DNA of 64,000 nt from an uncultured Opitutaceae bacterium (GTDB taxonomy: Bacteria > Verrucomicrobiota > Verrucomicrobiia > Opitutales > Opitutaceae): positions 1 through 64,000 of the forward strand of contig CAIYUN010000081.1 in NCBI GenBank assembly GCA_903929355.1, read 5' to 3'. This document shows, one piece after another, positions 7,955 through 15,109 of the stretch. Below the pieces are notes generated by a model. That model was not told the origin of the DNA and ran no database searches. It worked only from the letters and a program-made list of their open reading frames with translations. Both the position numbers and the translations under genes were made by a program. The stretch's first letter is position 1. The number at the start of each line of letters is the position of its first letter.

Positions 7955-8645
7955 GTTTGAGTGCGTAGCCGATGCCACGGTGGGTCTGGATCGGGTTGGC
8001 GTCGGGCGCGACGGCGCGGAGCTTGGCGCGCAGGGTCTTGATGTGGGCGTCCACCGTGCGGTCGAGGCTCGATCCCGGGTCGTCCCAGGCGGCGGTCATC
8101 AGCTCGTCGCGGGAGAACACCCGCCCCGGCCGCGCGAGGAGGGCGAGCAGGAGGCGGTACTCGTAGCGGGTCAGCTCCAGCGGTTGCCCGCAAAAGTGCG
8201 CCTCGTGCCGCTCCTCATCCATTGCGAAATCCGACCCCTCCGGTTTGTAACGTATTACGTTACAAGTTGCCGGTTGGGTGCCGCGGCGGAGGATGGCCTT
8301 GACGCGGGCGGTGACCTCGCGGGGGCTGAAGGGCTTGGTCACATAGTCGTCGCCGCCAAGCTCGAGTCCGAGCACGCGGTCGATCTCGCCACCGCGGGCG
8401 GTGAGAAACAACACCGGCACCGGGGACCGCGCGCGGATGGTCCGGCAGAGATCGAAGCCATTGGTGTCGGGCAGGCCGACATCCAGCAGCACGAGTGCGA
8501 CCGGCTCGCCGGGACCGCCGAGCGCCGCGAGCCCCGCCCGCCCGGTGGCATGCCACTCGGGCGCGAAGCCCTCCGTGCGCAGCGCGTAGCGCAACGTGTC
8601 GGCGATGGCCGGTTCGTCCTCGATGATCAAAATGCGCGGGGACAT
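7929..8645 (-). CDS. creB: CreB-like DNA-binding response regulator
   Basis: A 238-residue OmpR/PhoB-type regulator. The receiver has the acidic pair ED at 9-10, phospho-acceptor Asp near 55 (LLDVGLPDTNGFDLC), Thr near 82 and Lys near 104 (VTKPFSPREV). The C-terminal winged helix ends with RTVDAHIKTLRAKLRAV and HRGIGYALKPG, both very like CreB of enterobacteria. The start MSPRILIIEDE is used because upstream codons give a low-complexity leader. It precedes its kinase gene, with a 30-bp gap produced by a duplication. Confidence 0.92.
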   Translation of the reverse strand: MSPRILIIEDEPAIADTLRYALRTEGFAPEWHATGRAGLAALGGPGEPVALVLLDVGLPDTNGFDLCRTIRARSPVPVLFLTARGGEIDRVLGLELGGDDYVTKPFSPREVTARVKAILRRGTQPATCNVIRYKPEGSDFAMDEERHEAHFCGQPLELTRYEYRLLLALLARPGRVFSRDELMTAAWDDPGSSLDRTVDAHIKTLRAKLRAVAPDANPIQTHRGIGYALKPGRSGRPA

Positions 8646-8814
8646 GGGGAGAAAGGCTGATCCGCCGTCGCCGAACCTTCGCCAAGGCTTTGGACCGTAG
8701 GCAAGGCTATGGCGGGACGAGAAGGTTGAGGGGTTGAAGGGTTGAAAGGGGCAGGCAGGATGCACATCCGTCGGATAAGTCCTCTATCCCAGATCTGTCC
8801 GACGGCTGGCCGGC

Positions 8815-9393
8815 CTACGCGCCCGTCTCGCTCAGGCGGGCGATGACTGCGGGCAGGAGGACATGCTCGGCCGCGTGAATTTTCGCGGCGAGGCTGGCGA
8901 AGGTGTCGTCCGGCTCGACGCGGACGGCGAGCTGGTCGAGGATGGGGCCGCCGTCCACCTCGGCGGTGACGCGGTGGACGGTGCAGCCGGTGACCTTGAC
9001 GCCGCGCCGCCAGGCCTGGCCGATGCCATCAAGGCCGGGGAAGCTGGGCAGGAGGCTGGGGTGGAGGTTGATGATCTTGCCCGCAAACGCACCGAGGAAG
9101 CCCGGCTTGAGCACACGCATGAAACCCGCGAGCACGACGAGGTCGGGCTCGCACGCGCGGATGGCCGCGATCCAGCGGTCCTCGCCCTCGCCCTCGAGCT
9201 TGGTCTTGAACGGCGCGGGATCCACAAACCGCGCCGGCACGCCAAACCGCGAGCCGAGCTCGAGGATGCCGGCGGCGGGCTGGTCGGAGAGAATCTGGAC
9301 GACCTGACCGCGTCCGAGCCGCCCGGCGGCTTGGGCCTGGAGGATGGCCTCGGCATTGGAGCCGCGGCCGGAACCGAGAAGGACGATGCGCAT
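8815..9393 (-). CDS. purN: Phosphoribosylglycinamide formyltransferase
   Basis: A 192-residue GAR transformylase that transfers a formyl group from 10-formyl-tetrahydrofolate in step three of purine synthesis. The N-terminal GSGRGSNAEAI binds phosphate. The catalytic triad can be placed at Asn109, His111 (INLHPSLLPSFPG) and Asp147 (AEVDGGPI), matching N106/H108/D144 of the E. coli enzyme. Length is typical and it appears complete. No other purine gene is adjacent. Confidence 0.96.
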   Translation of the reverse strand: MRIVLLGSGRGSNAEAILQAQAAGRLGRGQVVQILSDQPAAGILELGSRFGVPARFVDPAPFKTKLEGEGEDRWIAAIRACEPDLVVLAGFMRVLKPGFLGAFAGKIINLHPSLLPSFPGLDGIGQAWRRGVKVTGCTVHRVTAEVDGGPILDQLAVRVEPDDTFASLAAKIHAAEHVLLPAVIARLSETGA

Positions 9394-9587
9394 GGGGGGG
9401 CGCGGCCATTATCGCGCGATGAAGCGGGTGGGAGGCAAGCCGCAACCGTGGGGAAAACCGAACCTCAGCAATGGGTCACGGAGACCACAGAGGTAAAGCC
9501 TGAGGTCACGGAGAAATACATCGGAAGGTGAGGGAATTTTGGTGTCACCCACACCGTGCGATGGTCACAGCCCACCTGCAGGAAAAC

Positions 9588-9662
9588 TGGAGCCGATGGT
9601 CGGGATTGAACCGACGACCCACGCTTTACGAAAGCGTTGCTCTACCACTGAGCTACATCGGC
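9588..9662 (-). tRNA. tRNA-Thr (anticodon CGU)
   Basis: On the minus strand the sequence folds as a standard cloverleaf: acceptor GCCGATG/CATCGGC, D-arm GCTC-AGTGGTA-GAGC, anticodon stem ACGCT/AGCGT with loop TTCGTAA (anticodon CGT, reading ACG), T-arm GTCGG-TTCAATC-CCGAC, discriminator T and an encoded CCA end at 9588-9590. Confidence 0.96.
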
Positions 9663-9803
9663 GAACGCGACAGGGCACGGATTTGGCCCGCGACCTGCCC
9701 CGAAGGCAGGGTGGTTTACATCAAACGCTTTTCCTCCGGCGGCAAGTCGAAAGTGTGGCCCCTAGAGCTGCGGGGATCCCGCCGCAGTGCCCGATACCTG
9801 TAG

Positions 9804-9824
9804 GGGCGCAGTCTTGCTGCGCCC
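9804..9824. repeat. GC palindrome preceded by GTAGG
   Basis: GGGCGCAG-TCTTG-CTGCGCCC, a perfect 8-bp stem. The same design (GTAGG followed by a GC-rich stem) occurs at 9931-9955 and on the opposite strand at 44743-44769. No gene is seen between the tRNA and this element. Confidence 0.7.
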
Positions 9825-9930
9825 TTCAGACTTCTCCCAGTCACACCGTCCTGTAGCCGGGGTCGTTGACCCAGGTCCGTGAACGCCGCACCTGCGCCGA
9901 GGTCATCTGCCTGCATGGGGCTGGATTGAG

Positions 9931-9955
9931 GTAGGGCGCGACCGCTGGGCGCGCC
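9931..9955. repeat. GTAGGGCGCG palindromic element at the edge of a gene remnant
   Basis: GTAGGGCGCG, a 9-base loop and CGCGCC. The homology of the RhuM remnant begins immediately after it, so the element marks the break point. Confidence 0.6.
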
Positions 9956-9956
9956 G

Positions 9957-10163
9957 TCGAGCCAGACGCGTATCGAGGTGCGGCTTGAGGGCGGCACAGT
10001 CTGGCTCACGCAGGCCCAGCTGGCGGAGCTTTTTCAGACCAGTGTCCCCAACATTAACCTCCACCTGAAAGGCATTTACGAAGAGGGCGAGTTGACGGAA
10101 GCGGCAACTATTAAGGATTACTTAATAGTTCGCCAGGAAGGAAATAGTGAGATTACCCGGACG
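9957..10163 (+). pseudogene. RhuM-family protein, N-terminal remnant
   Basis: About 69 codons read SSQTRIEVRLEGGTVWLTQ, then LAELFQTSVPNINLHLKGIY and DYLIVRQEG. These are the conserved start of RhuM-like proteins, which are usually several hundred residues long and often sit in genomic islands. There is no start codon at the proper place (an in-frame stop lies upstream), and similarity ends at about 10163, where the frame continues into unrelated sequence. It is therefore a fragment. A GTG at 9978 could start a short ORF, but no function is expected. Confidence 0.75.
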
Positions 10164-10207
10164 CGAATTCCAAGTTTCTTGGAGTTGCATTCATCCCGGC
10201 CTGGGCC

Positions 10208-10537
10208 ATGCTCACGGTCATGTTTGACGCCGACACCATCGCACTGATGACCGAGCGTATCCGCCACGCCTGCAATCCACGACGCATTGTGCTCTTTGGC
10301 TCGCATGCACGCGGGCAGGCCGGACCTGGCAGCGACGTGGACTTGCTCGTGGTGCTCGACCACATCACCGACCGGCGGCGCGAGGCAGTGGCGCTCCGCC
10401 GGTTGTTGGCCGACATTCCTGTCGCCAAAGATGTGGTGCTCACGACTCCGGACGAGATCACGCGCCGGGGAGGGTTGATCGGCACGCTGCTCCGGCCGGC
10501 GTTGCGCGACGGAATCGTCCTCCATGAGCGAGGCTGA
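10208..10537 (+). CDS. MNT-type nucleotidyltransferase (antitoxin of HEPN/MNT pair)
   Basis: A 109-residue minimal nucleotidyltransferase. The defining motif GSHARGQAGPGSDVDLLVV provides the GSxxxG and DxD of the polymerase-beta fold. In characterised HEPN/MNT modules the MNT protein neutralises the HEPN toxin, in some cases by adding AMP to it. The gene overlaps the following HEPN gene by 14 bp, as usual for these pairs. The start may be this ATG or the one 12 bases later (MFDADT); neither has a clear ribosome site. Confidence 0.88.
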   Translation: MLTVMFDADTIALMTERIRHACNPRRIVLFGSHARGQAGPGSDVDLLVVLDHITDRRREAVALRRLLADIPVAKDVVLTTPDEITRRGGLIGTLLRPALRDGIVLHERG

Positions 10538-10931
10538 CACCGAAGCCTCCCGCTGGCTGCGATTCGCCCACGAGGACTTGCAGACCGCCACAGCCCTGCT
10601 GCGGCATCCAGAGGAGCTGATCCCGCGCCACGCCTGCTGGCTCGCCCAGCAGGCGGCCGAGAAGGCGCTCAAGGCGTTGCTCATTCGCGCGCAGGTGGAA
10701 TTTCCTTGGACGCATGACCTCGACCGGCTGTGGCAGTTGTTGCCCGCTGCATTCCAAGGCGGCATTGGGGCGGAGGCCCTCTCCGAACTCAGCGAATGGG
10801 CCATGGAGTCGCGCTATCCCGGTAACTGGCCGGACGCACAGCCGGCCGACGCGCGGCGCGCGGTGGAGTCGGCGCGTGTGCTTTGCGAACAGGCGAAGGG
10901 GCTCATGGCTTCCGGCGAGACGACGAAGTAA
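10524..10931 (+). CDS. HEPN-domain protein (putative toxin of HEPN/MNT pair)
   Basis: A 135-residue all-helical protein. The N-terminal part (RFAHEDLQTATALL, then RHACWLAQQAAEKALKALL) is characteristic of the pfam05168-type HEPN domain, and THDLDRLWQLL continues it. HEPN toxins of this kind can be ribonucleases; the catalytic Arg-x4-6-His motif is not clear here (SRYPGNWPD occupies the expected region), so activity is uncertain. It overlaps the MNT gene and lies beside a RhuM remnant, consistent with an acquired toxin-antitoxin module. Confidence 0.85.
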   Translation: MSEADTEASRWLRFAHEDLQTATALLRHPEELIPRHACWLAQQAAEKALKALLIRAQVEFPWTHDLDRLWQLLPAAFQGGIGAEALSELSEWAMESRYPGNWPDAQPADARRAVESARVLCEQAKGLMASGETTK

Positions 10932-10961
10932 CCATGGTGCCGGCCGCCATAGATTGACTTC

Positions 10962-11072
10962 ATGCTGGCCGACCTCCCACCCCGCCATTTCGCCGACGCC
11001 AACGGGCCGCTCATCCGAGAGGCCGGTCCGTTGAATTGGGTGGGGATCGACGGGTCCGACTACAGCAAATAA
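10962..11072 (+). CDS. Small ORF or gene fragment of unknown function
   Basis: Thirty-six codons, opening MLADLPPRHFADANG and ending LNWVGIDGSDYSK. No family is recognised. It sits just downstream of the HEPN gene in an accessory patch, so it may be the tail of a lost gene rather than a functional peptide. Confidence 0.25.
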   Translation: MLADLPPRHFADANGPLIREAGPLNWVGIDGSDYSK

Positions 11073-11073
11073 C

Positions 11074-11274
11074 CTAACCCTGCTGCTTGAGGCCGGGGTA
11101 TAGCTGATGGACCTTGCGACGGACGGTTGCCTTCTCGGCTGGTGTTCCGTCCTGCGACACCCGGGCCAGGGCATTGCGGGCATGGGCGGCATCCTCGACC
11201 GGATAGCGGCGTCCAGGCAGAGCAAATTGGCCGGTAGGGATCTTCTTTCTGGTCGCGGTCGTGAGCTTGGCCAT
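11074..11274 (-). CDS. Small conserved hypothetical protein (HARNALARVSQ type)
   Basis: A 66-residue basic protein. The segment AHARNALARVSQDGTPAEK followed by TVRRKVHQLYPGLK resembles a short conserved domain (DUF6582-like) found in phage-associated and stand-alone bacterial proteins. The N-terminal half (MAKLTTATRKKIPTGQFALP) is also typical of that family. It is convergent with the preceding small ORF and isolated from its other neighbour by about 270 bp without a recognisable gene. Function is unknown. Confidence 0.65.
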   Translation of the reverse strand: MAKLTTATRKKIPTGQFALPGRRYPVEDAAHARNALARVSQDGTPAEKATVRRKVHQLYPGLKQQG

Positions 11275-11548
11275 GGCGGGACTGAATACGATGGCACGGC
11301 GGGGAAGTCAAATTGGCCTCGGTTGGCCAATGGGTTTCAGCCCAGGGCAAAGCAGCGTTGGTCTCCCGGGCGAAAAAGCCATTTTCAACTCTGGTTTCCC
11401 TATTCGTTAGGTGGTCCTCTCTCCCTCTCCTGCAAATAATTCGGGCGGCAGCGGGGTGGTGGTTTGGGCTTGCGGAGGGCGGGGACTGTTGACCGAGTGG
11501 GTCGCGTCCCGCCCGCCCTGCCTCTCCAACCGGTGCCCCCGCTCACCC

Positions 11549-12385
11549 ATGTTCAACGCCCAACAATTGATCATCGACAAGTTCGCCACCTCGCTGGAGA
11601 CCGCCTACCGGCAGACCTACGGAATGATGAAGCCCGAGCTGGGCGGTGTGATCGCCTGGGGCGGCCGGCTGGCGCTCGAAAACATCGGCAACTCGGACAT
11701 GCTGTATCACAATGTCGAGCACACCATGCTGGTGACGATGGTCGGGCAGGAAATTCTGCTGGGGAGGCATTTGTGCGACGGCGGAGTCAAGCCGGAGGAC
11801 TGGCTGAACTTCATGATGGCCCTGCTGTTTCACGATGTCGGGTACGTGAAGGGGGTGTGCCGCCATGACACCGCCGGCCGGTATGCCACCGGCGAGGGCG
11901 ACGGGACGGTCGAGCTGCCGGAGGGGGGGACCGATGCGGCGCTGACGCCATACCATGTGAGCCGCAGCCAGCTGTTTGTCCGCGAGCGGTTTGGCACCAC
12001 CCTGACGGGCGACCTGCAGCCGGAGGTCATCGCCGCCCACATCGAGATGACCCGGTTTCCGTCGCCGGACAAACCGGAATACAAGCCGACGGGGACGTAT
12101 GGCGGGCTGGTGCGGGCGGCCGATTTCATCGGCCAGCTGGGCGACCCCAATTACCTGCGCAAAATCCCCGCGCTCTACTTTGAGTTTGAACAGCTCGGCG
12201 CGAACCAAAAGATGGGTTACCGCAATCCGGGGGAGATGAGGAAAAACTACGCGAAATTTTACTGGAGCGTCGTCCGGCCCCATCTCTGCGATGCCTTGCG
12301 GTACCTCAGCGCCACGCTGGAGGGCAAACAGTGGATCGCCAACCTGCAGTCGCATGTGTTCGAGGTCGAGCATGCGGGGGATTGA
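11549..12385 (+). CDS. HD-domain metal-dependent phosphohydrolase
   Basis: A 278-residue soluble protein with HD-superfamily metal ligands: His in YHNVEHTMLV (about residues 53-57), the HD pair in LLFHDVGYVKG (about 93-94), and a distal Asp in VRAADFIGQLGDPNYL. Such proteins hydrolyse phosphate esters or cyclic nucleotides, but the substrate is not predictable here. The start MFNAQQLIIDKF begins the domain; upstream codons give an unlikely Gly/Pro leader. It is monocistronic, followed by a repeat tract. Confidence 0.8.
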   Translation: MFNAQQLIIDKFATSLETAYRQTYGMMKPELGGVIAWGGRLALENIGNSDMLYHNVEHTMLVTMVGQEILLGRHLCDGGVKPEDWLNFMMALLFHDVGYVKGVCRHDTAGRYATGEGDGTVELPEGGTDAALTPYHVSRSQLFVRERFGTTLTGDLQPEVIAAHIEMTRFPSPDKPEYKPTGTYGGLVRAADFIGQLGDPNYLRKIPALYFEFEQLGANQKMGYRNPGEMRKNYAKFYWSVVRPHLCDALRYLSATLEGKQWIANLQSHVFEVEHAGD

Positions 12386-12405
12386 GGGGGTGGGGGGTGG
12401 GGAGC

Positions 12406-12461
12406 AGAGGTCAGAGGTCAGAAGTCAGAGGTCAGAAGTCAGAAGTCGGAGGTCGGAGGTC
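12406..12461. repeat. Tandem heptamer array RGARGTC x8
   Basis: Eight head-to-tail 7-mers of the form AGAGGTC, AGAAGTC or GGAGGTC. The same heptamer array recurs inside lpxK at 52272-52313. Nothing else is seen between 12386 and 12575. Confidence 0.9.
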
Positions 12462-12575
12462 GGGCGTTGATAAATCGGCCCCGTGGTCAGTCGCCTGACC
12501 CAGAATCGCCTACCGGCAGACCCCTGCATTTTGGACCGTGTCGGCGGTCCCGGATTCTTGCCTCTCCCCGGCGCC

Positions 12576-13388
12576 CTAGGGCGAAGCCGGGGCCACCGGC
12601 TTCGCGCTCGGATCGCCGGTGGGCGGCGGGGCGTGGTCGGTCTTGGCGGGCGGACCGAGCAACTCGGTGAGGATCGGTTTCAATCCGTCCGCCCAGACTT
12701 GGTACGCCTTGACGGTGGGATGCAGCTTGTCCGGGTTCATCATCCCGTCGATCAGCCGCCCTTCCGGGTCGGCCAGGCGGGCGTTGACATTGAGGTAACG
12801 GATTTTTTTCCCGTCGGCGAAGGCGGCGAGGCTGGCATTGATCCGGTTGAGCACGGGCACGAGCGCCAGGTTGTCGTTGCGCGGGAAAATGGCGGTCACA
12901 ATGATCGTCGCGCCGGGCGCCTTCCGCCGGCACAGGTTCACCACGGCTTTCAACCCCTGCACAATGGCGGTGTCGTTGCCGGGCTGTGTGCCCAGGTTGT
13001 TGGTGCCGGCGAGCAGGACGATGACCTTCGGGTTGACCCCGTCGAGTTCACCCTGCTCCAGCCGCCAGAGGATGTTTTCCACGCGGTCGCCGCCCCAGCC
13101 AAAGTCGCCGGCGTTCCAGCCGAAAAAATTTGCGGTCCAGTTGGCCAGATCGGCCTGGTAGGCGGCATCGCTGGTCCCCCAGCGGCGGGTGATGGAGTCG
13201 CCCTCAAAGTAGAGGTCGATGCCCCCCTGGGCGGCCTTGGCGAGGAGTTGCTGGTGGGCGAGCCGGGAGTTGGCGTCGGGGCGGGGCGAAGCCTGGTCGG
13301 CCGCAGGCACCTGGGCCGGCGGCGGGGTCTGACCAAGGGCGGTTGCGGCCAGGAGCACAGCGGCCAGGAGCTTTTTTAAGGGGTGCAC
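12576..13388 (-). CDS. Secreted SGNH/GDSL-family hydrolase
   Basis: A 270-residue protein with a cleavable signal peptide (residues 1-20, KKLLAAVLLAATALGQ) and the SGNH blocks: FEGDSITRRWG with nucleophile Ser, GWGGDRVEN, LLAGTNNLG, and DKLHP with catalytic His. The family removes acyl groups such as acetyl from sugars or lipids; the closest match in style is the platelet-activating-factor acetylhydrolase-like group. The Pro/Ala-rich tail after residue 250 looks disordered. It would act in the periplasm or outside the cell. Confidence 0.88.
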   Translation of the reverse strand: MHPLKKLLAAVLLAATALGQTPPPAQVPAADQASPRPDANSRLAHQQLLAKAAQGGIDLYFEGDSITRRWGTSDAAYQADLANWTANFFGWNAGDFGWGGDRVENILWRLEQGELDGVNPKVIVLLAGTNNLGTQPGNDTAIVQGLKAVVNLCRRKAPGATIIVTAIFPRNDNLALVPVLNRINASLAAFADGKKIRYLNVNARLADPEGRLIDGMMNPDKLHPTVKAYQVWADGLKPILTELLGPPAKTDHAPPPTGDPSAKPVAPASP

Positions 13389-13529
13389 AAGAGGTGGGGG
13401 GCCGGGTCAGCCTCGGCCCGGCAGCGGGCCAAATCGGCCGGCAATGTTCCTGAGGCCATGGAGGCCTCGTGGCGATCAGAATTTGGCCGGTGCGCCTCCC
13501 GCGTCTGGACGTCCCCTCCGCCGGACGCA

Positions 13530-14096
13530 TCAACGCCCCGCGGCCTCCCGGGTCGCCTTGGCGAGAGCCTTGATGGCGTCGTCCAGGCCGGCCCGGATTT
13601 TTTTCCCCATCCGGTCGGTGAAGAGCACCCCGTTGAGGTGGTCCGCCTCGTGCTGGAGGCAGCGACCCAGCAGCCCGGAGCAGAGGAGCACATGCGGCAC
13701 CCCGTGCAAATCCTGGTAGGCCACCCGCACCAGGTCGGGCCGGGCCACATCGCCGCGGATGCCGGGAAACGACAGGCAGCCCTCCTCATAGATCGTCTCC
13801 TCCGACGGGAGCGGCGTGACCACCGGGTTGGCGAGCGCCAGCGGCATGAGCAGTTCCAGCGGGGGGCGCGCCCCGTCGAGCTCCCAGGCAAACTCCGCTT
13901 TCACGGGGCGCAGGTCCACCACACAGAGCTGGAGGGCGCGACCGACCTGCTGGGCGGCGAGGCCGATGCCCTCGGCGGCGTGCATGGTGGCGATCATCTC
14001 GTCGGCGAACCGCGCGAGCGCGGCGTCAAACGCCGTCACGCGCGCGCCCTTTTTGCGCAGCACCGGGTTGTTATAGTGGACGATGGGCAGGGCCAT
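13530..14096 (-). CDS. def: Peptide deformylase
   Basis: A 188-residue metalloenzyme that removes the N-formyl group from new proteins. All three family motifs are present: GIGLAAQQ (43-50), EGCLSF with the metal-binding Cys107, and QHEADHL with His149, Glu150 and His153. A stretch of about 15 extra residues after DLRPVKAEF is a common insertion position. The start MALPIVHYNN matches the family; the longer open frame upstream is proline-rich and unlikely. The usual partner fmt is not adjacent. Confidence 0.95.
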   Translation of the reverse strand: MALPIVHYNNPVLRKKGARVTAFDAALARFADEMIATMHAAEGIGLAAQQVGRALQLCVVDLRPVKAEFAWELDGARPPLELLMPLALANPVVTPLPSEETIYEEGCLSFPGIRGDVARPDLVRVAYQDLHGVPHVLLCSGLLGRCLQHEADHLNGVLFTDRMGKKIRAGLDDAIKALAKATREAAGR

Positions 14097-14167
14097 GGGT
14101 CGGGAGAGAAGCACAGGCTGGGCCGAACCGCCGCCCGCCGCAACCGTATAACCCGGCGGCGGGATCC

Positions 14168-15109
14168 TCACTTCTTCTTGAAGCGGCGCTGGAACCAGCG
14201 GCGCAGGTGCCGGTACCAGCGGTATTTTTCCATGTCCGGCGGAGTAAAGAGCTTCTCGCCCCACAGCTGCATGCGTTGGAACTGCCGGGCCAGGCGCGAG
14301 GCCAGCACAAGATTGGGGTCGGTGGACGGGGCAAAAATCCGCACGGTGCGCAGCCGGGGGGTCTGGTCCCAGATGATGAAAAACAGGACAAACCCCAGCA
14401 GGGCGATCGCGGCGTATTTGGACGCGGCAAGGACCATCCCCCGGACCAGCTGGGACCGGGCCAGATCGGCGGCCGTGTTGATCTCCTTGACCCGGCTGCC
14501 CGCGAGCTCGGCCACGGCGGCCCGCATCACGTCAAGCGGAGGAGTTTTGCCCGCCAGTTTGGCCCCCTGGACCAAGTCAATGTAGATGAGGTGCAGTTGG
14601 GCCTCCCCCAGAGTGGGCGCCTCCTTTTGCGCCCGTTGCATGACCACGACCTGATTGTGATTCTGGAGATTGAGATTGTTCAGGTCGCGGCGATAGAGCT
14701 GTTCCGTGGCGTAGACACACAGCACCCCCAAGGCGAGGTGGAGCAGACAGGCAGCCAGGGTCGAGTGGGAGGCGAGCTTGAGCGCCACCCGGCTCGTTTT
14801 TCTCCGGGGATCCTCCAAGCCGGGCCAGAAGAGGAGCGCGTAGCCCAGCAGGAGAAAGGCCGTCCGCTCCAACAGCTGGCTGGCCAAGGTGTAGTTGGCC
14901 GTCGGATCCGCCCATTTGTAGTCAAGCAACTGCGGCACCAAGCCGATGAGATAAAGCCCGAGCAAACCCGCCCCGATGGCGCGGGGGAGCTGGTTGCCCA
15001 AGGATCCGAGCAGACTGGTCCGCTTGGGAGGCATCCCCAAAGTGCCCTTGGAGTCCCCGGCGGCCAGGGAAGAGCCATCGGCGGGGTCCGGGAAGGGTTT
15101 CGTGATCAT
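14168..15109 (-). CDS. HpsJ-like membrane protein of the exosortase module
   Basis: A 313-residue protein with several hydrophobic segments: about 40-60 (AIGAGLLGLYLIGLVPQLLD), 78-98, 112-135 and 225-245. The first block, followed by LASQLLERTAFLLLGYALLF, resembles HpsJ-family proteins that accompany cyanobacterial exosortases. A region between the third and fourth segments is probably extracytoplasmic. The C-terminus is strongly basic (RRWFQRRFKKK). Its start overlaps the exosortase stop by ATGA (15106-15109), so the two proteins are very likely made together. Confidence 0.68.
   Translation of the reverse strand: MITKPFPDPADGSSLAAGDSKGTLGMPPKRTSLLGSLGNQLPRAIGAGLLGLYLIGLVPQLLDYKWADPTANYTLASQLLERTAFLLLGYALLFWPGLEDPRRKTSRVALKLASHSTLAACLLHLALGVLCVYATEQLYRRDLNNLNLQNHNQVVVMQRAQKEAPTLGEAQLHLIYIDLVQGAKLAGKTPPLDVMRAAVAELAGSRVKEINTAADLARSQLVRGMVLAASKYAAIALLGFVLFFIIWDQTPRLRTVRIFAPSTDPNLVLASRLARQFQRMQLWGEKLFTPPDMEKYRWYRHLRRWFQRRFKKK

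Noticed and set aside
8722-8752. GGTTGAGGGGTTGAAGGGTTG tract upstream of creB as a regulator binding site
   Set aside because: It is a simple short tandem repeat of the type scattered through this genome; no dyad symmetry.
12406-12461. Possible CRISPR or VNTR-coded peptide
   Set aside because: Seven-base units without spacers; not in a gene at this site.
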